Of a stretch of 64,000 nucleotides of DNA, positions 54,858 to 63,858 are shown piece after piece. The notes beneath the pieces are model-generated. The model saw only the letters and a list, made by a program, of their open reading frames with translations, did no database searches and was not told the DNA's origin. Numbering within the stretch: position 1 is the stretch's first letter; each line of letters begins with the position of its first letter. The stretch is from Desulfosudis oleivorans Hxd3 (GTDB lineage Bacteria > Desulfobacterota > Desulfobacteria > Desulfobacterales > Desulfosudaceae), in contig NC_009943.1 of the NCBI RefSeq assembly GCF_000018405.1, positions 3,475,001 to 3,539,000 on the forward strand, read 5' to 3'. A program made the translations under genes and the position numbers.

Positions 54858-57356
54858 ATGACCCAAAATAATGTCTGTATTGGAATGTTCTGCGATAACA
54901 CAGAAAACCTGATAAGTGAAAACTTTGCCGGGCGTACTACCTCGTCATTTACAAAGTTTCCGTTCCCCGAGAGAGTGGAGCATTTCAAACTTCCAGGTAA
55001 TGATAAGGACTTTCTCTGTAAACAATGCGCGTCGACATACGCTATTCAATGTAAAGTTCATGGATGTGTGACTTGTGGGCAGACACAGAAGTGGCCGCCG
55101 ATATGTTCGGCGTGCCAAAGAGAGTTCCAGTCAATAAGCGAGGGAACGCTTATCGGAAGTTTCACATGGATAGTGCCACTGACACGAATCGAGCTGTGTG
55201 ACAAAAAGCCCTTACAGGAAGGCTTTCTTGCAAGGTCTCAAGATGGAATACTCCATGTTTTTCATAAGAAAACACGGCTGGAATATTTTTTGGAACAGGA
55301 CGTCCACCGGGATGTGGAGTCTGTTCAAGGGGCAATAGGCTTTACTGTTAAATATAAAAACGCTATTCGTTGCATCATCGGTCTTGACGACCCGAATATC
55401 CTGTATCGGTGCTATGGACTATGGCAGGATTGCTGGAAACCCTCTCTGGGACGAAGTTTGGGGCTTAATAGAGACGCCGCCTACATATGGCTGGTCACCC
55501 TTGACCATGAAACGGTTGTAGGTGAAGGGAGCCCGGCGCCTTCACGAAAAATCCCCCTTGCCTTTGTTTACATTGACAAAGAGGCTGATGTTATAAGGAC
55601 GTTCCCGCCGGTAAGCCTGCCGGAATTAAAATACAAGACCTTCATAACCGAAGAGAACACAACAGGGCGGCACAGACTAATACTGGGCTTCAATGTAAAT
55701 GGGATTCCGCACAAACTGACGCTTATCTCTGTATATCCATTACAGTCCTATCCCATTGATAGTCCATCTATCCAATCTGCAACACCAAACGAAAGCATCC
55801 TGACAACCATGCGCCAGGTCAACGCCAGGGAGATAGGGGAAACCGGGGATGTACCCTATCTTCTCACCGCAAAATATAATAACACCATCCAGACGCAACG
55901 GCTTCCAGACGGTCCGACACAGGAGTTTTCACATGGGTTTGAATATAACAATCGCTTCCTGCTGATATCGAAAAATGGAGAGGCGCTGAATACCAGTGGG
56001 AGCCAATATTTCATGAAAAAAGCCGGTATTGCCCAACCGACTGTCTTCAACGTTTCTGCTGATAATGTCCTGGCCTTTTTGTTTGACCTGGAAAAATCGG
56101 AGGCTGCCCATACCTTATGGATAGGGTCGGAGTCGTTGAGCATAGACAAGGGAGAAGTTATCCCGCTGGAAAGCATCTCCCGAATAAGCGGTGAAGCGGC
56201 GCATAACGGATTATATCGGTTGCGTATGGATCTGCCTGGTTCCGACGGTCCCGAACCGCTTGTCCTGATAGGTCCTGAAGCCTACGTTATAGAGTGTAAA
56301 CGCATTCTGGATACAAGACAGATCAAAGCCCGGTTTAAAACGATGAAATCTCTCGACCTCTACCGGGAGTACCATCAGTTGAAAAAATACAACCAGCTCG
56401 CCATTCTTTTCGGCGACATTGTTCTGCTGGACCAGGAATTAAACGACGAACCGCCCGTCGAGACATTACATAAGAAACTATCCAACATGTCTGTCGAAGC
56501 GTTCTATGAGAACAAACCCCTTCAGCAACAGACGATACAAAAAATCCTGCTCTTTTCCATGTTCTTGCCGGAATTTAAAAAGAAGTTTGAATATTTTTCC
56601 TCTATGTACCCTTACCTTGTATATGAGAACGAGGCGAACTTCCTGAAGACCAGTTTCGGCGCAGACGTAGCGCAGCGTATTCTTCCTGGTGAGCGTCAGA
56701 AAATTGTCCAGACCAACCGTCAAAGCGTACGACAGGTCCAGTCCCACATTCAAAGGTCTTTAGCCGAGATTGAAAGGGCTATTGCTCCTGTTGAAGAACT
56801 TTTTATCCGTGAAGAGCTTCGGAAAACATGGCTTTCCCGTATCGGACGTCATCTTCCAGTAGCGGGTCAGTTTCTTTTAGCCGGCGGGTCTTTACTGGCT
56901 GGTGGACCAGTCGGTATGCTGGCTGGTATACTGGCGATACGCGCTATGGGCGACACACTCAATCACATACAAATGGATAAAGAGTCGGCGGGTCGCATTA
57001 AAATTGCCGCCGAAAAAATATTCCCATGGTGGCGTGTTTTTAAAGACACGCTAACGGTATCTATTTACGAAACATCCGAATTTATAGACCAGGAAAACAG
57101 GCGCTGTTTGCTTCGCGATACTAAAATATTACAAGCCCTGCCAGACAGCCGCAGAGAAAAAGCCCAGCAGCAGAGAGATGAGCAGCTGCAAAATGGAATA
57201 GTGGCAGAGAAGGAAAATCGATATGTCAAGATACTCAAAGAAAGTGACGTGAGATTTGAACAGATTGAGGCTGACTTGAGATCCACCGTGGACAATACCA
57301 TGCAAGAGAACGTAAAGGGCTTCATTGCAACAATACCCTATTTCACAAAAACCTGA
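54858..57356 (+). CDS. Unrecognised 832-aa protein with Zn-ribbon N-terminus and Gly-rich hydrophobic segment
   Basis: An 832-aa protein. The first 95 residues hold several Cys pairs (CIGMFC, CKQC, CVTCGQ, CSAC), so one or two zinc-binding sites are likely. The middle 500 residues are beta-rich without a known motif. At about 665-700 there is a Gly/Ala-rich hydrophobic stretch (LLAGGSLLAGGPVGMLAGIL) that could insert in a membrane. The C-terminus is a long charged coiled coil. It is first in a three-gene unit with a C39-like peptidase. Function unknown. Confidence 0.6.
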   Translation: MTQNNVCIGMFCDNTENLISENFAGRTTSSFTKFPFPERVEHFKLPGNDKDFLCKQCASTYAIQCKVHGCVTCGQTQKWPPICSACQREFQSISEGTLIGSFTWIVPLTRIELCDKKPLQEGFLARSQDGILHVFHKKTRLEYFLEQDVHRDVESVQGAIGFTVKYKNAIRCIIGLDDPNILYRCYGLWQDCWKPSLGRSLGLNRDAAYIWLVTLDHETVVGEGSPAPSRKIPLAFVYIDKEADVIRTFPPVSLPELKYKTFITEENTTGRHRLILGFNVNGIPHKLTLISVYPLQSYPIDSPSIQSATPNESILTTMRQVNAREIGETGDVPYLLTAKYNNTIQTQRLPDGPTQEFSHGFEYNNRFLLISKNGEALNTSGSQYFMKKAGIAQPTVFNVSADNVLAFLFDLEKSEAAHTLWIGSESLSIDKGEVIPLESISRISGEAAHNGLYRLRMDLPGSDGPEPLVLIGPEAYVIECKRILDTRQIKARFKTMKSLDLYREYHQLKKYNQLAILFGDIVLLDQELNDEPPVETLHKKLSNMSVEAFYENKPLQQQTIQKILLFSMFLPEFKKKFEYFSSMYPYLVYENEANFLKTSFGADVAQRILPGERQKIVQTNRQSVRQVQSHIQRSLAEIERAIAPVEELFIREELRKTWLSRIGRHLPVAGQFLLAGGSLLAGGPVGMLAGILAIRAMGDTLNHIQMDKESAGRIKIAAEKIFPWWRVFKDTLTVSIYETSEFIDQENRRCLLRDTKILQALPDSRREKAQQQRDEQLQNGIVAEKENRYVKILKESDVRFEQIEADLRSTVDNTMQENVKGFIATIPYFTKT

Positions 57357-57379
57357 CAAAATTACGCCGGAGGACTGTC

Positions 57380-58195
57380 ATGTCTGATTACGCCCTGCCT
57401 GATGATATGCCGGAAGACCTTCAAAACATGATTGCCAGCAACGACGACATGGCTCTGGAAGGAGACGACTTCGGTGGTGACTGGCCCGGAAACGTCGGCT
57501 TTAAGGCTGACGACTACATGGACAATGCGCTCGATTCTATTGAAGAGAGCCTTAGCGGTTTATCTGAAGATGTTCCGGACGCAGGGCTTGAGCTTGATAT
57601 TTACCATACAACAAACAGCGCAATAGGTCTCGACATCACGGATTTGGACGGACACTACACGCCAAGCATTGAAATTTTCGGGGACCCGTTACACGATATG
57701 GATTTGTGGGACAGGCAGGACGAGGAGAATTCCTGCGCCGTGGCTACCACAAACAGTCTGTTCCGTTCATTGGGGTTCGACCCTGGGGAGGATTTATTGA
57801 GTGATATTTTCCAAGACTATGGAATCTATCACCCCGATTCAGGGACAACACCCTCCCTCATTGATGACGCTCTAAACGACCTTAATCAACGCATGGACCT
57901 TCCTTTTAGCGCCCAGGAGATAAACAATTTTACCGAGGACTCGCTTAAAGAGATGCTTCAGCAGGGCAGCCGCCCACTGATCGCCATCGACGCACACAAC
58001 CTGTATCCGTTTACCCCCCCCGGCTCCGGACATGCGGTTCAGTTGACATCAATCATTGCAGAGAACGGCCAGTCCTTTGCCGTCATTAATGACCCAGGTT
58101 TTGATGAAGGCGCGGGCATCATGTTCCCCTTGGAAACTTTCATGGAAGCCGCCCAACCTTTTTCTAACATGGCTATTGTTCTGACTGCGGCATGA
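57380..58195 (+). CDS. C39-like (papain-fold) cysteine peptidase
   Basis: A 271-aa protein. An acidic N-terminus of about 100 residues is followed by a peptidase_C39_2-like domain with Cys119 (ENSCAVATT), His218 (GSGHAVQLT) and Asp238 (VINDPG), the C-H-D triad. No signal peptide, so it acts in the cytoplasm or is delivered by another route. It lies 23 bases after the 832-aa gene and overlaps the next gene by 4 bases if that starts at 58192. The target is unknown; the first gene is a possible substrate. Confidence 0.75.
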   Translation: MSDYALPDDMPEDLQNMIASNDDMALEGDDFGGDWPGNVGFKADDYMDNALDSIEESLSGLSEDVPDAGLELDIYHTTNSAIGLDITDLDGHYTPSIEIFGDPLHDMDLWDRQDEENSCAVATTNSLFRSLGFDPGEDLLSDIFQDYGIYHPDSGTTPSLIDDALNDLNQRMDLPFSAQEINNFTEDSLKEMLQQGSRPLIAIDAHNLYPFTPPGSGHAVQLTSIIAENGQSFAVINDPGFDEGAGIMFPLETFMEAAQPFSNMAIVLTAA

Positions 58196-58218
58196 GAACC
58201 GATATACAGGGGAACCCA

Positions 58219-58905
58219 ATGAACGTGAAATGTCCTGAATGTGGGGCGTTGTGGGCTGTCAGCGCAGAGCATGCTAAAAAGCCCCACAGCAGAATGAAAT
58301 GCGGTCGTTGCGGCGCAATATTTATTTCCCACCGTCCGTCCATCCCCCCACAAAGAAAGGTCGCTCAGAAACCGCAACAAAACGACCACCTGTTTTTTAG
58401 TCTTCGTGGGTTTATATCATATCCTCACATCAACATTACCGGCTACTGGTCTTACCCTGCCTTTGTGATGTCTTCTAAAAATCAGGTTTTCTGGCTGCAT
58501 CTGATTCTGGCAATGGTGCCGGACCCTGCCAAAAAAGTCACCGGACTCTTTCGACCAAGGGCGTCTGTTATTACAACACCGGGTTCCAAAGCGATAGTGC
58601 ACATTGATGACTTCTGGGTGGGTATCGGTCCAGACCCTTTTGATGATTATCCATGGAACGGTCAGCCTGCCGGCATATATCCCCACGAAACCATCAAGGG
58701 GCTTTCTCCGTCAGGGTTAAAGGAAAAAGAACGGGCGCTTCTTGCCGCCTGTGAAGCAGAAACCCATCGGTTTGAAAAGGATAAAACCCTGTCTCAGGAT
58801 TTCTGTCAACAATGGAGAGACTTGAGCCATCCAGTGTTTGCCGGCTTTTTAAATAGGCTGGCACCTGATTTTATCAAAACCCTGGAAGCCTCTTTGAAGT
58901 CGTAG
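58219..58905 (+). CDS. Zn-ribbon (MJ0042-type) protein of the same unit
   Basis: About 228 aa from the ATG at 58219 (GGGGA upstream); an in-frame ATG at 58192 overlaps the peptidase stop and would add nine residues. MNVKCPECGALW...MKCGRCGAIF is the MJ0042 zinc ribbon. The rest is unrecognised, with an aromatic-rich region (WSYPAFVMSSKNQVFWLH) and a helical C-terminus. It belongs with the peptidase and 832-aa genes by spacing. Confidence 0.6.
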   Translation: MNVKCPECGALWAVSAEHAKKPHSRMKCGRCGAIFISHRPSIPPQRKVAQKPQQNDHLFFSLRGFISYPHINITGYWSYPAFVMSSKNQVFWLHLILAMVPDPAKKVTGLFRPRASVITTPGSKAIVHIDDFWVGIGPDPFDDYPWNGQPAGIYPHETIKGLSPSGLKEKERALLAACEAETHRFEKDKTLSQDFCQQWRDLSHPVFAGFLNRLAPDFIKTLEASLKS

Positions 58906-58927
58906 GGTTATATGCAACCCTTATCAC

Positions 58928-59713
58928 CTAATAAACAATCAGCCCATCTAACATCCTATATGCCTCGGTCTCTTTTATGGCAACAGGATCAAGTATACCA
59001 AGCTTCCAGCCGGCAAACCTGGTGGTACAGTCTACTGCTACTGCCCCAGGTATAGCTGTAAAGCTCCTGGTAAAATCACAGGTGTCAGGGCTATAGTCGA
59101 TCACCTGACCAATAGAAAACAGGGGAACACCTGGAAGATCGGCTTCAAGGTATTGGACAACAGGCTTATCTTCTGAACCAACACCTTCTTCCCACTCCAG
59201 TTGCTTTAACACATGCAGGTTCCCGAGAACCACCAGTATCCTACAGCCAGGTGTGTTCTGATACAGTCCTGATATAACCTGGGCCATATATTGATCGCGG
59301 CTGATACTCTCATGGAACCTGGATAATGGCAGGTCTATTGCCTTTGGAATAACAGCTCCGCCCAGGTAAATAGTCTGAAGTAGGTTACGGTAGGCTGGAC
59401 AGTCAATAGAAGACCACAGTTGTATATCTGAAAGCCCTTCTCCTGTCTTGATATAATGGTCTATTGATTCCTGTTGGTCAGAAGGGATCTCCAGGCAAAT
59501 GTAAGAAACGTCAGAATCGAGAAGTTTGGGGATCAGCCCGGATATAAAGCTGAGGATCTGCGGCTGCTGGTGTCGGGTGCCGAGGAGCACGATGTTATGG
59601 GTTTTGAATTTTTCAAGAACGTAGGCGGTTGGGTCGGTGGTGTAATGGTCGGCGTATATGGATGGGACAATTATGACGATTATGACGATTAAAACAAGGC
59701 TTTGTTTTATCAC
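58928..59713 (-). CDS. ChaN-like (haem-binding/TIKI-type) secreted protein
   Basis: A 261-aa protein with signal peptide. LLGTRHQQPQILSF and YICLEIPSDQQ, plus VVLGNLHVLKQ later, follow the ChaN/TIKI/EreA-like pattern with conserved His and Glu. Members bind haem or act as proteases/esterases; the exact role is unknown. It is convergent with the gene at 58905, and a short AGGGTT...AACCCT stem separates them. Confidence 0.75.
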   Translation of the reverse strand: MIKQSLVLIVIIVIIVPSIYADHYTTDPTAYVLEKFKTHNIVLLGTRHQQPQILSFISGLIPKLLDSDVSYICLEIPSDQQESIDHYIKTGEGLSDIQLWSSIDCPAYRNLLQTIYLGGAVIPKAIDLPLSRFHESISRDQYMAQVISGLYQNTPGCRILVVLGNLHVLKQLEWEEGVGSEDKPVVQYLEADLPGVPLFSIGQVIDYSPDTCDFTRSFTAIPGAVAVDCTTRFAGWKLGILDPVAIKETEAYRMLDGLIVY

Positions 59714-59752
59714 GCTGGCCTCAATTGTTAGCGGGTAGGTGGTTTTTTAACC

Positions 59753-59953
59753 TCATACACCCTTCTTTTTGCGGTCCTTGCGCATGGGAAAGCTTTTGTT
59801 GCCTATCTTCAGAACCGATCCTTCCGGCAGATCTTTAAAAGAAAAATTGGGCAGTTCGTTGCCTTCCTGGTCATAGGCCTTAAAACGGACCCGATACTTT
59901 TTATCAAGGGGCGGCGGGCTCTGCTCCAAGACATCTTTTTTGTCTTCATCCAT
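59753..59953 (-). CDS. Small basic hypothetical protein
   Basis: A 66-aa protein with AAAGGGAGG before the ATG. The C-terminus is Lys/Arg-rich (SFPMRKDRKKKGV). No family recognised. The strong translation signal supports it. Confidence 0.55.
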   Translation of the reverse strand: MDEDKKDVLEQSPPPLDKKYRVRFKAYDQEGNELPNFSFKDLPEGSVLKIGNKSFPMRKDRKKKGV

Positions 59954-60038
59954 GGGGGCCTCCCTTTATGAGATTTTTAAATATTATATACAAGTTTGAC
60001 ATATTACCTCAGAATAACAATGGTTTTCAATGATAAAG

Positions 60039-60230
60039 CTATTCTTCTGAAGAGTCCCGATTTTTTTTAGGCCTAAACAGAGCCCGCCAGAAGGATTCTT
60101 TTCTGGCCCGCACAATAACATACGGCCCCAGATTTTTATATGCCTCTTCTGGGATACGGATGGCCCTCTTTTTGCCCAGCAAGGCGAGGATCTTATCTCC
60201 AAATGTCGCTTCAGGAACTCTGTAAGTCAT
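60039..60230 (-). CDS. Small basic hypothetical protein
   Basis: A 63-aa protein (KILALLGKKRAIRI, then YVIVRARKESFWRAL), basic, no recognised family. It overlaps the SemiSWEET 3' end by 20 bases and is probably co-transcribed with it. Function unknown. Confidence 0.5.
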   Translation of the reverse strand: MTYRVPEATFGDKILALLGKKRAIRIPEEAYKNLGPYVIVRARKESFWRALFRPKKNRDSSEE

Positions 60231-60519
60231 CGTGGATCATCTTTCTTTTATGTCTGTCGCCATACTTATACCAGAGCCCGGCCATTATGATGGTGAGCAA
60301 GAGTGAAATGGCATTACCGAAAATAAAAATCCTATCCCCGGTATACACCGAATAAACCATGATGAGCGACAGGCCGGCTGTCAGAACCGTCAGATATGTC
60401 CCGCTAAGGCCTTCAGCGCACTTCAGCCGATAGGTTTTAATGATCTGCGGAACCGCACTGACACACAGAACAAACGAGCCTGTCGCTCCCATGAGTTCAA
60501 AAACACTTCCTGTTTCCAT
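60211..60519 (-). CDS. SemiSWEET-type sugar transporter (PQ-loop)
   Basis: A 102-aa protein with three TM segments and the PQ motif (LCVSAVPQIIKTYR, about residues 18-31), as in bacterial SemiSWEETs, which dimerise to carry sugars. The C-terminus is basic (RHKRKMI). It sits between two small genes in a leftward cluster. Confidence 0.85.
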   Translation of the reverse strand: METGSVFELMGATGSFVLCVSAVPQIIKTYRLKCAEGLSGTYLTVLTAGLSLIMVYSVYTGDRIFIFGNAISLLLTIIMAGLWYKYGDRHKRKMIHDDLQSS

Positions 60520-60534
60520 TATAATCCCCGACCG

Positions 60535-60867
60535 TCAGCCCGTAACTACCTTTACCAAGGTCAACACCGCCATACCCATGACGGAAAAAGCAATGATGCC
60601 GATAAAAATGAGCAGCCATTTGACCAGGCCCCGGAGACCGAAAAGAAAGATACTGGTTTCTTCGAGCCAACTCTGAAGGAGATTGAGCGTGGCAATGGCC
60701 GCCACAAGGGCATCATCAATTTGACCGATCACCGGCACATCCGGAATAGGATCTATCGGCGAAATCACATAAAGCAGCGCCAGGATGAACAGAAACACCG
60801 GAATAAACATGGACCGCTCCGAAGATGAAATAACATCGCCCCCTGATACGTCCGTTGTCTGTGACAT
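60535..60867 (-). CDS. DUF1232 (YkvA-like) membrane protein with structured leader
   Basis: About 110 aa from the ATG at 60867 (AAGGGAGG upstream); the frame extends to 60921. It contains VISPIDPIPDVPVIGQIDDALV, the DUF1232 core, and two or three TM segments. Family function is unknown. The leader upstream can fold into mutually exclusive hairpins (60888-60975), suggesting transcription attenuation. Confidence 0.8.
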   Translation of the reverse strand: MSQTTDVSGGDVISSSERSMFIPVFLFILALLYVISPIDPIPDVPVIGQIDDALVAAIATLNLLQSWLEETSIFLFGLRGLVKWLLIFIGIIAFSVMGMAVLTLVKVVTG

Positions 60868-60887
60868 GGTGTACCTCCCTTTTAAAC

Positions 60888-60975
60888 AAAAAAGCCCCCA
60901 AGAATGATGGTGATCACTCAAGGAGGCTTAAAATAAAAATGGTCTCCTTGAGTGTGCTGCTTACTCAGGAGACCA
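60888..60975 (-). promoter_or_regulatory. Attenuator-like leader of the DUF1232 gene
   Basis: Minus strand, in order: segment 1 TGGTCTCCTGAGT; segment 2 ACTCAAGGAGACCA; segment 3 AAGCCTCCTTGAGTG; segment 4 GGGGGCTTTTTT. 1 pairs with 2 (followed by TTTTTATTTT), 2 pairs with 3 over 11 bases, and 3 pairs with 4 to give a terminator ending just before the RBS. This is the trp-type 1-2/2-3/3-4 layout. On the plus strand the 60940-60975 hairpin is also followed by T-rich sequence. Confidence 0.6.
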
Positions 60976-61618
60976 ACTTTTTCAGATCTCGTAGGGCCTG
61001 GTTATGTCCATTTAAAAAATGGAGTCACAAGCAAGATTGTTATGATAATGATAATATCAAGGAGTGGTGGTGTCAAGGGCAATATTTGGAAAGGCAGGTG
61101 CTGTTCACTATGAGAGTGGGAAAGCAATGTGACGCTAAAAAATGGATATTGTCAGTGACTTTATCACTTAATGTTTTGAAGCAGATCAACACTATACGTT
61201 GCCATCCAGGGATTTATACAAGGCGTACAGGGAATGGTGTGAGGCCTGAGGTAAGAGCCTGCTGAAGAAGCACGCCTTTGGTGATTGTCTTGGAGAAAAG
61301 GGGTTCGTGGCCCCATGCGGTTTGCAAAGGGCATAATGGGCTGGGAGGGATTGAAGCTGAAATCGACGTAACTTTGGGAAAAGGCTGGCGATGTGGCAGG
61401 TGCACATGAACCGGGACATAATAAAAAATGGGGTTGACGATGATGCGTTCTGTGAATCTGTTTCTGGCGTCGACAAAAACTCATTGACTGAGATTCTGTG
61501 GTGTCCCCGACATTCCAGAATTCGAGGAATCCAGTATTGACAAGTCCCGGTTTATGGTGTTTTTTAAAGCTGAAAAAATGCTACTTTTACCGGTCATTAA
61601 ACGGGGAGGGTTACAGCT
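60976..61618. other. Long intergenic region without a convincing gene
   Basis: About 640 bases. Open frames on both strands have no start signal or domain, and their codon use looks random. There may be decayed sequence here, but I could not match it to any gene family. The promoter of the 61.6-kb lipoprotein gene is expected near its right end; GGGGAGG precedes that ATG. Confidence 0.5.
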
Positions 61619-62887
61619 ATGTTTAACAGGTTGGTCGGGTTCTCCTTAATTTGTAGTTTTCTTTTAGTGACAACAGCTTGCACCACCCCTAAATATAAAA
61701 TGCCAATCGAAATTCCTGACAGGGATGTTGGCCTTCAGATTCAGGATCCAATTCCCACTCAAATCAACATCTGCATGCCAACACTGGTTTCAAACAAAAT
61801 ACATGCGTACCAGTCGGGGCGCCCACACTATGGTTATGATATTGAAATTGATGAAAAAGACTTAACAGATTCATTTCAAAAAGCACTTACACAGACGGTT
61901 CAACAATCCAATCTTTATCAGTCAGTTGCAGCACCAGACACAGAAGACAGGGAGCACTCCCTTAATACAAAAATATGGATTGAAAACATTCGCTATTATG
62001 TTCCGACTCCCCTGACCGAAAAGGTAAGTGAAGTGAAGGTCGAGTATATAGTTACTTCAAAAAATGGAAAAATTCTAGCCAGTGGCACAGTCGCTGAAAA
62101 TGGAGTTGACAACGACATTGGTTTTTTTAAAGACGTTCTTAAACAGAGTATAAATGCAGTTCAAGATGCCCTATCAAAAGCCGCGGCCAGGATTCCTGTT
62201 GAGCTTGCAGAAAATGATCCTTTTGTGCAAGTTGCAAAGGCCGATGCTGATCCAAATTATGTCATTTCATATAAACCAACAAAACCCGTGCAACAGGAGG
62301 AGGGGCAGCAACTACAGGAATCAGAGCAGCGACTGGCTGAGTTAATGACCCAGCAAACCCGGCAAAACATCGCCCATCTTAACGAACTGATCGACAGCGG
62401 GAACAAAGATGAATTCATGGCCTTTATAGAGCAGTACCCCGACCTGGCTGATCACATCGAGAACCCCGCTTACCGCCTGCTTTATACCGGCCCCAAAGAA
62501 CTGCGCATTGGCACAATCGCCAAGATGCTGGAGCACGGCTTTGGGGACAAAGTGATCGTCGCCAAGATAAACGGGGTAAAGGAGCCCTACCGGGACTTCA
62601 GCTTTGACGAGCTGGTCATCCTCAAGAAGCTGAAATTTTCTGACGACATCATCGCCGCCATGCTCAATGTCACCACTGAACTCAACAGAGAGCAGGCCCG
62701 TATCGCCCGGGAAGATGCACTGCTTGAGGAGCAGCGCAAGGGTGCCCAGGAAACGGGGCAAAACCAATCCTATATAGCGAATCAGCCCCAATCAGATCAA
62801 AATGCCTTTGTCAATGCCGTAGGCCAGGAGGCCGGCAGGGCGCTGGGCCGGGAGGCTGTCAAGGAACTGCTGGATAGACTGTTTTAA
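61619..62887 (+). CDS. Exported lipoprotein of mixed composition
   Basis: A 422-aa protein with lipobox VTTAC (Cys21). The N-terminal half (about 22-220) is AT-rich and could be an envelope-stress type beta domain; the C-terminal half, from about base 62330, is markedly GC-rich and Glu/Gln-rich with helical repeats. No family recognised. The sharp change in base use inside one frame suggests fusion of two sources. Confidence 0.65.
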   Translation: MFNRLVGFSLICSFLLVTTACTTPKYKMPIEIPDRDVGLQIQDPIPTQINICMPTLVSNKIHAYQSGRPHYGYDIEIDEKDLTDSFQKALTQTVQQSNLYQSVAAPDTEDREHSLNTKIWIENIRYYVPTPLTEKVSEVKVEYIVTSKNGKILASGTVAENGVDNDIGFFKDVLKQSINAVQDALSKAAARIPVELAENDPFVQVAKADADPNYVISYKPTKPVQQEEGQQLQESEQRLAELMTQQTRQNIAHLNELIDSGNKDEFMAFIEQYPDLADHIENPAYRLLYTGPKELRIGTIAKMLEHGFGDKVIVAKINGVKEPYRDFSFDELVILKKLKFSDDIIAAMLNVTTELNREQARIAREDALLEEQRKGAQETGQNQSYIANQPQSDQNAFVNAVGQEAGRALGREAVKELLDRLF

Positions 62888-63050
62888 TCCTCGGTGACCT
62901 CTAATATAAATGGCTCATCCGCGAATTCTGGGATTCCGGGTACATCCTGATACGTAAAGGTAAGGAAAAAATAGAGATCCCCTTTCTCCACCAAATACGT
63001 TCTCTTGGAATGAATTAGATAGAGAACAGACATGAGATTGAACATTATGA

Positions 63051-63257
63051 AGGCTGACTGCTGGGGGGGGGCTGATCGGACTTTTTTCCGCCATGGACAT
63101 GGCCGGCTCACGCGCTATGTTCGGGGAGACGGCTTCTAATGTGAACTACTGGGCACATACGGGGGGATATCTGTTCGGGTTTGTGCTGGCGTTTCTGCTG
63201 CGTTTTCATCGGGAGGCATCGGAGGAGTCGGTGGGAGTTAATGTTTGTTTCTTCTAA
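63051..63257 (+). pseudogene. Rhomboid protease remnant (C-terminal fragment)
   Basis: The frame opens after a stop at 63048 and runs LIGLFSAMDMAG...NYWAHTGGYLFGFVLAFLL to TAA at 63255. The AH-x-GG-x-x-F-G motif is the last TM segment with the catalytic His of rhomboids. The Ser-containing part is missing and a run of nine G (63063-63071) lies at the left edge, so it is a truncated gene. Confidence 0.6.
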
Positions 63258-63348
63258 CATAAAGAATTGAAGGGGGGCATCAGGGGGTTTTATAAGGGGA
63301 AAAAAGATAGAACCTCAAATTGATGGTCATTGGGTGTTGTGAGCGCTC

Positions 63349-63858
63349 ATGCAGTGCTTTTTCAAGCCACTTTATATGATAAACACACGCCAAATCATTG
63401 TCGGTATCACGTTCTTATTCATCGGGGCTCTGGTATACCTGTTTGACCGACCTGCTGACATGACCTACCTGGTCTATACTAACCCTTTTAATTTAAGCTT
63501 TTACGGGCTGTTTCCACCTGTATTCGGCTTCCTGGGTAACACCCTTCCCGCCTTTCTGCATGTAGCTGCGTTTATCCTGCTGACCGTTGGTGTTTCTGGC
63601 TGGGGACGAAAAACATACCTGCCTGTCTGTCTCTTCTGGCTTATCGTTGACGCCGGGTTTGAACTGGGCCAGAAATACAGCACCAATATTGCTAAAGCGA
63701 TACCCGGCTGGTTTGACGATATCTATCTTCTGGAGAATACTAAAAACTATTTTGTATTTGGAACATACAGCAGCCTTGATTTGGTGGCAATACTGTTGGG
63801 CGGTATTGCCGCTTATGGCATTTTGATCTATACGGAAATCAAAAGGGGGGAAAAATGA
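63349..63858 (+). CDS. Membrane protein, four TM segments
   Basis: A 169-aa protein; an inner ATG at 63376 (MINTRQ) is a possible start, since neither has a clear RBS. Four hydrophobic segments are seen, with a conserved WLIVDAGFELGQKYS stretch that recalls VanZ-like proteins. Function unknown. Overlaps the next gene by 4 bases (ATGA). Confidence 0.6.
   Translation: MQCFFKPLYMINTRQIIVGITFLFIGALVYLFDRPADMTYLVYTNPFNLSFYGLFPPVFGFLGNTLPAFLHVAAFILLTVGVSGWGRKTYLPVCLFWLIVDAGFELGQKYSTNIAKAIPGWFDDIYLLENTKNYFVFGTYSSLDLVAILLGGIAAYGILIYTEIKRGEK

Noticed and set aside
60855-61265. A 136-aa plus-strand frame
   Set aside because: It starts inside the DUF1232 gene and crosses the attenuator. The sequence looks random.
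61164-61484. A 106-aa minus-strand frame in the intergenic region
   Set aside because: Pro/Ser/His-rich without start signal; no similarity recognised.
62884-63111. A 75-aa minus-strand frame opposite the rhomboid remnant edge
   Set aside because: The part LYFFLTFTYQDVPGIPEF looks protein-like, but there is no RBS and it overlaps the remnant. Kept out for lack of support.
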